A stretch of 64,000 nucleotides of DNA from Pseudoscleropodium purum (taxonomy: Eukaryota; Streptophyta; Bryopsida; Hypnales; Brachytheciaceae): positions 372,001 to 436,000 of the forward strand of contig OZ017804.1 of the NCBI GenBank assembly GCA_963969395.1, written 5' to 3'. Under the pieces are notes generated by a model. That model saw nothing but the letters and a program-made list of their open reading frames with translations, did not search any database and was not told where the DNA came from. Positions 1 through 10,910 of the stretch are shown here, in pieces. Made by a program: the position numbers and the translations under genes. Every line of letters begins with the position of its first letter. The first letter of the stretch is position 1.

Positions 1-679
1 AAATTAAAAAAACTAAACTATTACTAAAATAGAATTGAAAGTTTAGGAAAAATATTCAAAAAACAACAACGTGATTTCCATTCTAAAAAATATTGTGAAG
101 TGGAAGGCATGAGAATAGTGTCATAAGTAGCATGACTTTACATTGTTTATAACATTGTTTATTGCAAATCCAAAGGCTTTACATTCTATCTAATTGTATC
201 ATCTCACTCTAAACTTGTGAGGTTTCTTTAAGAGGATGTTAAATGTCTTCTTAAAAGTTTAAAGCTTGGCATTAAACACTCATCATTCAATATTCATGTT
301 TGACATGAAGATTGGAAGTATATGGTAGAATCACCCATCACCAACCAGGGACCATATCCAACATGTATGGTTGGAAATAGTTGCAACCAAGGCAAAAATA
401 AATTTCCAACCAAAGTGTAGAATGTATTTTATCTTGTTTTCAAAGTTAGGACTAATTAAATCATGGAATTTACATTGCCTTATATTCATCCCAAACATAT
501 GTGGAACCCCTAAAGTAGTTGACTATGGGTGGTTCTATTGTATGAATTTTTATGTGTACTTAGCACAAGACTTGAGTTGGATCATTCTACTAAGGCAAGC
601 CTTTGAAAATTTGACATGGTAGATGATATCAATGGTGATGTCATTATGATAGTACATGTTGGACATGTGTTTAATTTTT
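1..679. other. AT-rich spacer, nothing recognised
   Basis: I see no coding signal, RNA gene or repeat structure in this stretch. A reading frame at 371-622 is open but has no recognisable motif and ordinary spacer composition. The LINE 3' end abuts this region on its right. Confidence 0.5.
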
Positions 680-978
680 TAAGATTTTTTTTTAAATAAA
701 TGAAAATGATTACATTGTAGGGAAAAACTAAAACAATTCACCAGCCACAAGTGGCCTGGCGAGGACAAAAACATAAAAGCAAGACCAGACAAAGCAATAG
801 GAGAGACAAACAAACCAGTGGCCATCTTAAGGTGTAGCATAGAGGGAAGTCCTAGGACAATCGATGGCCAACCGCGTAGAGGAGCCAACAAGCAGTGTTG
901 AACTAAAGGAAGACTAAGGAGACTGGAAAATGAACCTTGCAAATAGACCAGTAGGGGCCTAGCAAGACTGTCCTGCAT
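680..978 (-). other. LINE 3' untranslated end with A-rich tail
   Basis: This is the last part of the element before the A-rich tail (seen as a T-run at 671-694 on the plus strand). A 99-residue frame is open here, but its hydrophobic, serine/leucine-rich composition matches no domain, and I treat it as 3' untranslated sequence. No poly(A) signal or duplication could be fixed. Confidence 0.6.
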
Positions 979-1181
979 CTAAAGTGGTGAATACTCCATG
1001 TCTGCACCTCTTTATGATGAAGGCATCCCGCAACTTGCTTAGTGAGGCTTGTGAGCCTTTCTTTCTACTACAAATGTTGCTTCACTTTGCTCTCCCGTGG
1101 TTGATGATCCCCCCAAATATGGCGGAAAAGGCACTGTTTAGACCGCACAACTAAATTGAATACTTTGTCGTTTCTCTACAC

Positions 1182-1478
1182 CTATAGTATCCAAAGAATT
1201 GTCATCCGGATCTCAAGCCAAATCCTCTTGAAGGGATTGAACTTCTTTGGGATATTGATTGAGAAAATCCCTTGCCTCCAAGTTAATGGCCGCCAAGGGC
1301 CCTTTGCATTGACTTCAATGACTAATACGTTCATTATGTGAATGGCCCATTGCCATGTCCACTTCGTAGAGAGACATTCCCAAAACCAATGGAGCACCGT
1401 TTCTTCATACCTGCAGAGGCACACAGGGCATTGTGTGTCTACTTTGTTGTCAATGCGCCTTCTCCAATGGTTGACCAC
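1182..1478 (-). pseudogene. LINE ORF2 C-terminal zf-RVT module
   Basis: An open 98-residue piece contains CPVC, then ET-x-x-H-x-F-W-E-C, the cysteine/histidine pattern of the zf-RVT domain that closes ORF2 in many plant L1 elements. The piece ends at a stop about 500 bp before the A-rich 3' end. Confidence 0.85.
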
Positions 1479-2159
1479 AACAACCTTATGCCAAATGAAC
1501 CATAAAAGCCCAGATTCTTTCCTTGCTCATTCTCGTGGCTATACCGTTTTCTATAATAATCGGAAGTTGATTGGAAGGGCACCGCCACACTTTCTGACTA
1601 TAGAATTGGAAATTATGTGCCTCTCCTTCAATAGTCTCATTTCAAGCTTGGTAGTATAACTCATGAATGGCATGTTATGTGAGGCTTCATGCCATTCTAA
1701 TTACCCTAGATCCCAACCCAATTGATTAATTTTCCCGTAGAAGAGTCTCACAATGAGCTTTTGGGAGCCGCATTGAATCTCACTAACTCGTACCTTGTAA
1801 AGAGAGTCGGTGCGGGTGGGTCTAGGGGTACTTGCTAGAATGGCATGCAGAGTATGGAATGAAGTGAGGACTGAGAATCCTTCTCTTGTTTAGTCTGCGG
1901 GCCATGCATCGTTTTGCCATTTGCCAGGGATAGGTGTGCTTGGTGGGGCTTGAATTACTATACTTGACATCTCATTCTTTGTTGTGAACCAACCCATCCA
2001 TTCACCGTCCCTGGTATCCGGTAGTTGGTGTGTGATGAGCCCTCCTCACTGACTCCGTATTGGCATAGTAACTGCTTGCCAGGCCCTCCCTTCTGTAGGA
2101 CTGAATCCAAACTTTGTTGAGGCCTTGGAGACGTTAGTAACCTCTCTAGCATTCGCGTG

Positions 2160-4100
2160 TCAAATTTTCCTTAGCCCTTTTTTGTGCAATTGGGATGCTT
2201 TGGACTTAGAGAAGTCGGGCCCAATGGTTTGAACGAATTGCGACCACCAAAAGGATTCTCTTCCAACCTCTTCGGAATTCTTGGGTCTTATTGGAAGAAT
2301 ATCCGTTTGTAACTTTTTCCAAACAAAGTCGATTATATTCTACATCATGGAGTTTCTTTGGGTCTGGGAGTACGTGATTGCAAAATATTCCAGACTTGCA
2401 ACCCAATGTCCTCCTGCTTAGGATTGGAAATTGTTGAGACAAAATCTTAGTAGGATGTGGAGATTTGAGGAACTCAGTTCACATACCTTCAATATCCATT
2501 TTCCCATAAGCATTATTAGTGCATCCATTGGATTAATCATGTTGATCCTGCCCTCATCTTTTGACTAATAGCATTGGAGCCATGCTACTTTTGTTCTAGC
2601 CTTGTGTATTGAGCTAGACCACATGTAACTCTATATTGCCAAGGTCACCTTCTTAATCCCCGCTAGGATGTCCTCCAAAATGGCTGCAAAAAACATGGAT
2701 GAGGACAGAAGTACCTTGTTCACAATTATTCCCCTTCCTGTCGAGTTGATTTTTAATGTGCACCAATGTCAAAATTGTTTTGTGGTTCTCTTTATAAGGA
2801 AGGAATCCATTGAGTGGGTTGAAAGCTTGATGCTAAACGGTGTCCCTAGCAACTTGTACACACTAGCTTCATCCACCCACACAATACTCAATTGGTTCGT
2901 CCAATGAGGTCATTCTTTTTTGGAATTTCCTTTCTCGTAACCTCTTGATTTGCCCCAATTTAAGACCAAGCCAATAGCAAGATAGAAATGGTCTAACAAG
3001 GCTACCATTCAAAGTATTGATTCTCTCAAACCAAGTAGTAACAAGGATGTATCATCTGCAAATTGGACAATGACTTGCTAGGACTCTTCTTTTGATAAAT
3101 CGATGCCTTGAATGACCTTCGCTGCTACTCCAACCTTCACTATGGTGTTGTGGACTTTCACAACTATTAGAAATAAGTATGGCGCTAAAGGGCAGCCTTG
3201 CCTAATTCCTTGCTTGATGGGAAATGTGGGGGAAATGGATCCATTAACTTTTATTGATGCTTGAGCCCTATAAAGAGCATTTTAGTCATGCCTATGAAGT
3301 CAAGGGGAATTCCAAAGGCTCCCATGGCTTTGAAAAGGAAGCTCCAATCCACCATGTTGAATGCTTTGGAAAAGTCAAGCTTGAGGAAGATGAGCGGTTG
3401 TTTGGATTGTTCAACCTAGGCTATTGTTTCATGCGTGAGCATAATATTGTCCATTATAAAGCAAAATAAGATTGTAGGCAAAATGGCAAGAAGGCTAATT
3501 GGTTGGGATTTATGACCTCCATAAGCACTGGTTGAAGTTATAGCTTCAAAGTCTTTGCAAATATCTTGTAAGCTAAATTCAAGAGTGTAATTGGATGCCA
3601 ATTGGTGAGGCGACTCTGTAAGTTTCCTTTGTGCAATAATGATATCAAGCCCTTTGTTATTCCTAGTGGCAGTTTTTGTGCTTCTATTGCAGTCCCGATC
3701 ATCTTGTGAAAATCAATTTTGATGATCCTTTAATAGATTTTATAAAACTCTGTGAGGACTTCATCCAGTCCGGAAGCTTTGCTAGAGCCGAGGCCTTAGA
3801 CTACAAGGTCTAGTACCTCTAGACTAATGGGCTTGGTAAGCGCAAGTTTCATCTCCTTAGTCAACTTGTCATTGAAGAGTGAGATTGCGTTGGCTGTAGC
3901 TTTTGATTGGGCCTCAGATTGTGGAAGAGCCGCAAATGGGTTTTGGAAAAAATTAAAACAATCCTTTCGAGTGCAACTTGATTGACCTATAGGTTTCCTT
4001 GATAGTCCTTAGGTTCAGTGATATTGGATGCTCCTGAATGGGGCTTGCCTGCATGGAAAAATTCCTTTGTGTTTTTATCCCCAATCTTCAGCCACTTTAC
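2160..4100 (-). pseudogene. LINE ORF2 reverse transcriptase remnant
   Basis: On the minus strand I read, in order, NWHPITLLNLAYKIFAKTLK (about 3550-3607), KLDFSKAFNMVDWSFLFKAM (about 3320-3385), the PIKQGIRQGCPLAP segment (about 3180-3221), and VQFADDTS (3045-3068), where FADD (3051-3062) is the polymerase active site. Further on, GRINMINPMDALIMLMGKW (about 2500-2555) fits the thumb region of plant L1 reverse transcriptases. Stops and frame changes occur between and within blocks, so no full-length product is possible. The enzyme family copies element RNA into DNA at the nicked target. Confidence 0.9.
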
Positions 4101-4596
4101 TTGATTCCTCACCTGCTGGCTTTTACTTTGGAATTTTTCAAAATCAGTCAACCTAGTGGCCTTGATAGAGATTCATTCCTACACATTGAGGCAATGAGGG
4201 TTCCTCTTGAGCTCTTCTTAGAATGTGGCTAGCTTGCTCCTCAGGTCTAATTCTACCTCCTTTCTCTCCTTTGTTTTTTTGATGTAATAGAGTTTGTAGA
4301 AATTTATGAATTTTTGTAATTTACTGAAGAAATCACCCCTTGAGTGTTGGCCCCAAATATTACTTACAATGTCCTTGATTGCTTGATCACACAAGTGGAA
4401 GCTATTCATTTTGTAGGATGATTTCTTCTTTCTGCCTTGGAATAGCTGGACCTAATGAATCACAAAGTGGTGATCCAAGTGGGCAGAATCTCCAATGATT
4501 GAGTATCTAGTAATTAGAAAAGGCCCTGCTCCTTATTGAATGAAGAAATAACATTAGTCCAAGCAAGCCAAAGATCACAGTCAAATGCATCTTTTA

Positions 4597-5343
4597 TTAT
4601 CCCAAGAGAATTTTAAATTTGCATGCATTTGGAGGAAAATGGTCCTCCACTTGAAGAGCATTCTTTAGAAGAGAAAACACTCTATCTTCCTCTATCAAAA
4701 TGATACGTCCATTGAAGTATGACTTGTCTTCTTGTTTTTCCACAAAATTCCAATCGCCACATAGCATCCACCTAGTGTTCCTTGAGTGATCTTCCAAGAG
4801 AGATTCCCATAAGGCGCATCTTTTCCGGACACTATTGGCAGCATAAACATTGAGAATGGAGATATCTTCCCCTAGTAGACTACTCAATTGCACCCATTGT
4901 GCCCTTCCAAATTGCGAGTGGACAATATTAGAGATGAATTGAGCCACATGTGGTGCACTCCACATACATATGCCACTCGTGCCAGCTCCTTCCTCCCTCA
5001 TTGTATGTCAAAATCTAATAGTTGCTTCATGGCCGACGAATTTTGCTTGTGGCTAGAATTGGCAACTTAAGCTATTAAACTTGTCACCTCGAAAGTGATG
5101 CTGTTGAAAGCAGAGCACCTCAATTCCTTTGAATAAAGGTCTAAAGTATTTCCTAACCACATCCATCTTGGTAGGATTGTTCAATCCTTGAACATTTTGC
5201 ATTACAATTGTCATATTCATAATGACAATGTGGGGGGTTGAAGCTTGGGAAATAGCTCTATGGATCTCAATCCATTCCCATGGATGTCTTTTTGAGGAGT
5301 GTCCCTCATGTTTGCCAAAATAGTTGATCATTCTCTTGGCCAC
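4597..5343 (-). pseudogene. LINE ORF2 endonuclease (EEP family) remnant
   Basis: Two open minus-strand pieces (5343-5053 and 5001-4597) cover the N-terminal endonuclease of ORF2, which nicks target DNA for target-primed reverse transcription. The first contains MQNVQGLNNPTKMDVVRKYF, the typical start of plant L1 endonucleases, and QQHHF in place of the usual Q-E-x-x catalytic motif. The second contains ISILNVYAANSVRKRCALWE and MLCGDWNFVEKQEDKS, matching the conserved V-Y-x-x-N and G-D-(W/F)-N motifs. The join near 5010-5050 contains a stop, and the catalytic E appears replaced by Q, so the enzyme would be inactive. Confidence 0.88.
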
Positions 5344-6479
5344 TTCGAATGCTACTCTCCTTTGTGCGTTTTGGCTGGGAGTTAATTCTTTTGATTGGGG
5401 AGTGAATGGGACTCCACCACCCCTCTCCTCATACCACTCATAAAATTCCTCTCAGAGGACCACCAGGATGTTGACCACCACTGGTGTGCATGGAGAGGGG
5501 AGAACTTCTATAGATGGGATTTGTTGGCTCGAGGATGTGCGGATTGGCGAGTATCCCAAGGATGCCTTCTTTTTGCTTCCCGATGGTGTGACAACAACTG
5601 AATTCACTACAGAGGTATTGAAGTCAAGAAGAGGATGCTCCTTTGGCCAATGACTGAATCAACAAGAAGCCTGAGTAGATTCTCGTTTGGTGGACGTAGC
5701 ATTTGATTGAGGGTTGTCCCCAAGTTGTTTGGTTGTTTGGTCTCATTGTGAGAACCAAAGAGCTCTGTAATTCAAGCCCCTATTGGAGGGAGGGTCACCA
5801 CTTGACTTAGTCTTATCAATGGATCTTCTTGTTGTTCCATTTTGACATCAATGTCTTACATTATCATGTTGGATTCGTTTGCGGCATGTCATTCTACCTA
5901 TAGGAAAGCTTGAAGATGAGCGATTGGAGCACCTGCACTGGGAGCGTTAAATTTGGTTGGCCTCAGAAAGAAGATTAGGGCTTTGAAGACTAGGCTCTTG
6001 GTTTCATGTGGTTTGCCTTTGCACCTTTGCTAGATGTGCTGAAACTCTCTCTTTGTCTTGGCTAGGAATGTCTCGAGCTTGATGGTGATTCTATTGTGAA
6101 GCTCTTAAAATTCCCTGATTTTGAGCGGGTAGAGCTTGACACTCAATCTTGAACGTCCCCTAATGTTGATTGAGTGGGAATACTCTTAAGGATGGAGTTG
6201 CCTAGGTGGGTGTGAATTTCATGGTTGTGTGGGGTGGGGAGTTGGCACAATTTGTCTTTTTATTTTTATTGATTGCCTCCTAGCCAATGTCTTCGCTTGC
6301 CCTTGCAATTTACTAACTCCCTTCCATCTTGCTTGCATTGCAACCTAATTTTCTTGAGGAATCTTCCTTGTCTAGTAAGATGAAAGGAGTGCAACCATTT
6401 GGTAGAAGAGGAGGGGGTAGCTAGACAACTTCTTTGGCGCTATCTTTTCTGGTCACATGGGTTGATGCACTAGCTTACC
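5344..6479 (-). pseudogene. LINE ORF1 C-terminal and ORF1-ORF2 linker region, decayed
   Basis: This lies between the zinc-knuckle remnant and the endonuclease remnant on the minus strand. Plant L1 elements carry a variable, low-complexity ORF1 tail here. I see only short open pieces and no motif. The open frames on the plus strand (5395-5653) are most likely chance. Confidence 0.5.
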
Positions 6480-6800
6480 TTCTTCCTTTTGGCCACTCTT
6501 TGGCAAGGTGTTCCATGGAGAGGCAAATCTTGTAGTGAATTGGAAGATTGTAATAATCGACAATTATAGTTACATTCTCTTTTGTAGTAGAGTTGGTTAC
6601 CACAAGCTCGGTCTCCCACCCTTAGTCAGCTAAATAGCCACACAAAAACGTTGTACAAAGGAGGTGGCGTTCTTTTTATCACTACCTAGTAGCTCACCCA
6701 ATCTTCCGGCCAAGTCTTTAGCAACATCTAAAAATTCTTTTAGCATTCCATGTAACAAAATCCATGTCAGAACTTTGAGACATGTGTGAACCCCGTAGTT
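6480..6800 (-). pseudogene. LINE ORF1 (gag-like) remnant with decayed zinc knuckle
   Basis: Minus-strand translation gives WILLHGMLKEFLDVAKDLAG and LGELLGSDKKNATSFVQRFC, interrupted by stops. This resembles the DUF4283-like/RNA-binding domain of plant L1 ORF1 proteins, where a W-I-x-L-x-G segment is followed by G-x-x-L-G-x-D. Downstream, about 6486-6561, the peptide HYKICLSMEHLAKEWPK matches a CCHC knuckle (C-x2-C-x4-H-x4-C), but the first cysteine reads Y and the last reads W, leaving two of four ligands. ORF1 normally binds the element's RNA. The start lies in decayed sequence and cannot be fixed. Confidence 0.7.
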
Positions 6801-6840
6801 GTAACCTAGGACTCGGAAATTTCTTTTTTTTGCTTTAGTT

Positions 6841-7259
6841 CATTTCTTATAGCCTTTTTGGATCCAAAAGGCCTAAAAAGCATATTAACATTTGTAAGCC
6901 CTGTGATTGTTACTCGTATTTCAAGATTTTTTTCTTTTTCTTTATGCTCATTTTTATGGATAATTATGTTAAAAAAACTAATAAAGTGGAATTAGAAAAT
7001 AGTTGGGAGAAACCCTATGCTTATAGAATAATATTCTAAAAAGTCTTGAAATTCTCTAAAAGTTGCATATTGATAACTTTAGAATCTAATTAGGTGTTTA
7101 AGTGTTGATTAAACAAAGTTGAAAGTAGTTTTAGCCTAGGATCAAACATAAAGTACACTCTAAGATTTTTGGTAGGATTTGGTTAGACAAAATGTAGATG
7201 CCTACATTGGCTAAAATTGACAAGGCAACATCCACGAATATTGTAGATAGTAGTCATAA
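6841..7259. other. AT-rich spacer between LINE and unit 1
   Basis: Plain AT-rich sequence. I see no gene, TIR or tandem repeat. It may include the true 5' end of the LINE or the true left edge of unit 1. Confidence 0.4.
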
Positions 7260-7317
7260 TAAGAAGAAAGGTGTTTTTTATCAGAGAAACATACTAGAAA
7301 TGTAACAATGAAGCCAA

Positions 7318-7470
7318 ACTGCCAAGATTCCCTTATATGGGAATGTTTCTTCTTCGAAGGAATTAGACTATCAAGATTCCTTTATACGGGAATGATCCTC
7401 CCCAAAGGAATTAAACTGCCACAAAGCCCTTATACGGAGATGATTCCTCCCCGGAGGAATTAAATTCAAG
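7318..7470 (+). repeat. ~51-bp block present three times in unit 1
   Basis: Starts near 7320, 7370 and 7420 each read like AAGATTCCCTTATATGGGAA followed by a CCTCC...GGAGGAATTAAA segment. The third copy contains the near-perfect palindrome ATTCCTCCCCGGAGGAAT. The other three units have a single copy (about 12331, 32715 and 36708). Confidence 0.75.
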
Positions 7471-8187
7471 GGAAGTAAATTTATTTCTCCTTTGAAAAGT
7501 ACAAGATGAACTTGGAAATTTGTCCAGAGAATTTGAGGACTTCCTAAAGTTACTCAAAAAATTTCATAAATTTCCGAATTGTAAAACATGACTCTATGGG
7601 AAGTCAACCAAAATTATCGGGAGCGAATATATTTGTATAACTTCATCTAGTGGTGGTAAAATCCTACTAAATATGGATAGTGTATTTCGATCTAAATAAG
7701 CGCTTAATCAAATTTTGCGACATTTCACTAATGGCAAGTACCCGAACATGCAGCGCTAATGGTTATTAACGAAATTACAAAACATTCCATGTGTTGACCA
7801 TCAAATTGCAATCATATGAAGGTCAAATTGGGACATCTTAGACTTTGTTCTAATATTCTTGAACCTTCCGGGCAACCTTAGCTAGACAAATTTAGCAAAA
7901 GATGAAAATCCCAAAACTTAGATTTTTCACCTTTTATATTACAGTGAAAAATGTTGTCTTTTGTGAAGGATTTTAGTGTAAAAGTTGGGAGTTATAGGAT
8001 TCCTAAGCTAATTTGGGTCTTTTGAAGCCAATGAAGCAGTCCGTTCTTCAATTGGAGTTTTCCTCCAAAAGTTAGAAAAGGATCAACAGTAGGGTAGAAA
8101 TAGGCATGGTAATAATTGGATTCAGTAGTTCCTTAATTACGTAGGTAGTTTGTAACGTAAATAGAGGTAAGTAGGGGCCTTAGAAAC

Positions 8188-8224
8188 GTATGAAAGGGCT
8201 TCTACCAACTCTCTTTGCACCCCC
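8188..8224 (+). promoter_or_regulatory. Possible decayed TATA region of unit 1
   Basis: CGTATGAAAGGGCTT aligns with the better TATA box TATAAAAAGCCCTT of unit 2. It is followed by the same CTCTCTTTGCACCCC tract. The alignment is seen; promoter function is inferred. Confidence 0.35.
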
Positions 8225-9029
8225 TTTCTTAAATTTCATTGATGCCATTTCATGGCCACGTCTTAAGTTTCTTTGGTATTTGCCAAAACCGTTGTATTTT
8301 CATTGTATTCAAGCTTGTTTGGTTGTATTGCTTCAAGTTTTCTCCTTTGAGTTTGTTGCAAAGGACGTGGGGGTCCCCTTGAACTCATTCATGTTATTAT
8401 TGGTACTAATACTAAAAACCCTTAGCTGAATTTTGGCGATGCCATTAGTTGAGAACTCTTAGGCTTCGATTGTATTCATGTTGTTTGGATTATACTAATC
8501 ATTTCCAAAGTTTGGGTGATTTGTGTGGGATTTCACAACTTCAAGTTGTAGAAAATCCCCCAAGCATTGAGCTTGGAAAACTGTAATTTTTTATTGTTGT
8601 TGATTTCTTTGCAATTGAGAGACTTGGGTGGGAATGAAGCTCACAAGTTCATACATTTCCATCACTAGAAGAACCTTTGTTCAAAGTCGGGAATATCATC
8701 CCCATACAGCAAAGCTTTGCTCTTCTTTCATTAATTAACTTTGAAGTTTTTCAAGTTAAATTTTGATCAAAGGGTCCCTAAAAAAGACCAAATAAACGTA
8801 AAGCAATGGCCTTATTTAATTTGTATATGGGTGTGCCAAAATCAAGTAGAGGTCCAACTCAACAAGCCATCCACACCAACCTATTAGCTAGTTTGTCTTC
8901 AGAATCAGCCGCCAAGTAAGTTAACCACCATTCAAACCAGTAAACTTGACATTGTATCTAGAGAGGATGCCATATGGCTCCCATTTTTTATTTTTGTTAT
9001 TCAATTAGAAGTCCAACAAACCACCCAAA

Positions 9030-10130
9030 TACCTCCGGTTGCTTAACTTCTCTACACATAATCAAACTAAGAGCTAACCACCTCGACCAGAGTCTTAGAG
9101 GAACCAATGTACCTCAACAATCCCATAGTTGCTTAATTTTTTTATATAGGGTCCTTAGCAAATCCAACATAACCCCTAAGTATAACTGGCTGCTTAATTT
9201 ATTTACACAAAGCCTTAGAAAGGTCCAGCATAACCCCCAAGCACAATTGGCTACTTGATTTATTTACACAAGGCCTTAAAAAGGTCCAGTATAACTCCCA
9301 AGCACAGCTGGTTGCTTGATTTATTTATATAGAGCCTTAGAAAGGTCCAGCATACCCTTAAGCACAACTAACTACTTGATTCATTTACACAAAGCCTTAG
9401 AAAAGACCAATATACCCCCAACAGCACCCCTAGTTGCTTAATTCTTCTACTTAGAATCAAATTGGGAGCTAATTCCCTTGACTAGAGTCCTAGAGGGAGT
9501 AGTATACCCCTACAACCCCTGGTTGCTTAATTCTTTATACAAAGTCCTTAGAGGGTCCAACAGACTTTCCGCGCATCTACTGGCTACTTGATTTATTTAC
9601 ACAAAGCCTTCAAAAGGACTAGTATACCCCAACAACAACCCTAGTTGCTGAATTCCTCTACTTACGATCAAAATGGAAGCTAATCTTCTATGACCATAAT
9701 CCTAGAGGACCAATATATCCCAACAGCCTCTGGTTGCTTAATTTCTTTCACAAAGTCCTTAGAGGTCCAGCAGACCCCCCAAACACCTCTGGTTGCTTAA
9801 TTTCTCACACAAAGTCTTTAGATGGTCCAGTATACCTCCAAGTACCCACTAGCTGATTAAATCCTTTATACAGAGTCCTTACAAGGTCTAACAAACTCCC
9901 AAAGCACCCTTGGTTGCTTAATTTCTTTACACAGAGTCTTAATCAAAGAACCATAGCATCCCAAGTCAACTAGAAGCTAATCTCCTGCAACTAGAGTCCT
10001 GAGAGGATCCAACATACCACCCAAAGCACCTTGGTTGCTTTAATTTCTTTATACAAAGCCTTAATTAAAAGACTTTAGCATCCCAAGTCAAACTGGGAGT
10101 TAATCTTCCTTGACCAAAGCTTAGGGTGAA
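9030..10130 (+). repeat. Diverged ~60-bp tandem array (15 or more copies)
   Basis: The core GGTTGCTTAATTTCTTTACA with CAAAGTCCTTAGAGGTCCAG recurs at about 9037, 9127, 9187, 9249, 9309, 9369, 9432, 9521, 9583, 9643, 9732, 9792, 9850, 9912 and 10031. Most steps are 60-62 bp. Longer ~90-bp or greater steps carry an extra segment with AATCAAACTGGGAGCTAATC. Copies differ by many substitutions, so the array is old. Confidence 0.85.
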
Positions 10131-10838
10131 GATCCAACGTAACCAAAATCACATTGAGTTTTTAAATGCAGCTCAAACAAAGGCCTAGTGACCATTTGTC
10201 AACCATAGCTTGCTTACTCAATTGGAACCTAGTAGAGAGTCCAAATCTAATTAAGTATAACCAGTTGAAAGATTAAAAAAAAATCAATTCTCACTTTTGA
10301 AAACTCATTTGAACAAGGAGGAAGAGCCTATTGAAGGAAAGAAATTAGCTCCATGTACTTCGAAACAAAGGTGCACAACTTGGAAGAGGTTCCAACTAGT
10401 ATACAAAGACATAAGTGTGCACACACGGCTTGTAAGTTGGAAGGAGAAGAAGAAGGAAGATTGGAAAGGCACAAACTTTGAAGAGAATCTAGACATCCTT
10501 GCCACAAGCAAAGTCAACTAATAGAATAGGACAAAAATGAGAGAATCAAATGACTTGGAAGACAACCTACAACTAGCCTTATTAGCAATTTGATAGGAAA
10601 AGTTAGCGAAGGAATAATTAGGCTTGCAAAATTGGTAGCTATAGTTTTAAAAGGTTGGATTTCCTCCAAGGTTTGGTTGAGGAAAATTCACCAGAATTAG
10701 GGATAAATTGTAAATGCGAAAAAATCCATAAAAATTAGCATAGGAAGTTCAAATGAAGTAGAAGTTTGATAGGCATATTATAAGAAAAAAAATAAGAAAA
10801 AATAGAAGAAAGAAAATCAACTTAAACACAAATAAGGG

Positions 10839-10910
10839 ATGGAAGAAACACACATGAAATCAATGGAGATGGATGCATTAATCAATCACAAGGGAAATAA
10901 CAAGATGGAG
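10839..10910 (+). CDS. Mini-exon of unit 1 (24 codons) ending at a splice donor
   Basis: An ATG at 10839 opens 24 codons without a stop, ending ...N-N-K-M-E directly before GTAAGA at 10911. Two further in-frame ATGs follow at 10854 and 10863. Position and form match the mini-exons of units 2-4. No downstream exon is recognised and no protein family can be assigned. Confidence 0.4.

Larger units (their letters stand above)
680..6840 (-). mobile_element. Degenerate L1-type non-LTR retrotransposon (LINE)
   Basis: Reading the minus strand from about 6.8 kb down to 0.68 kb gives the order of a plant L1 element: an ORF1-like domain with a broken CCHC zinc knuckle, an apurinic-type endonuclease, a reverse transcriptase with an FADD active site, a zf-RVT cysteine/histidine module, and an A-rich 3' end (T-run at 671-694 on the plus strand). 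Each domain appears in short open pieces separated by stops and frame changes, so the element is dead. I found no convincing target-site duplication, so both ends are approximate; the 5' end is the weaker one. The domain order and motifs are seen; the L1 assignment rests on family knowledge. Confidence 0.9.

Noticed and set aside
371..622. 83-codon frame left of the LINE
   Set aside because: Single ATG frame in AT-rich spacer without motif or conservation.
5395..5653. Plus-strand frames within the LINE
   Set aside because: They are antisense to the LINE ORF1-ORF2 linker and have no motif.
660..6950. Target-site duplication of the LINE
   Set aside because: AAGATTTTTTT-like T-rich words occur on both sides but are low complexity and cannot be told from chance.
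10297..10521. 74-codon lysine/glutamate-rich frame in unit 1
   Set aside because: Not kept in the other units, and a frame of similar length is open on the opposite strand; probably chance in purine-rich DNA.
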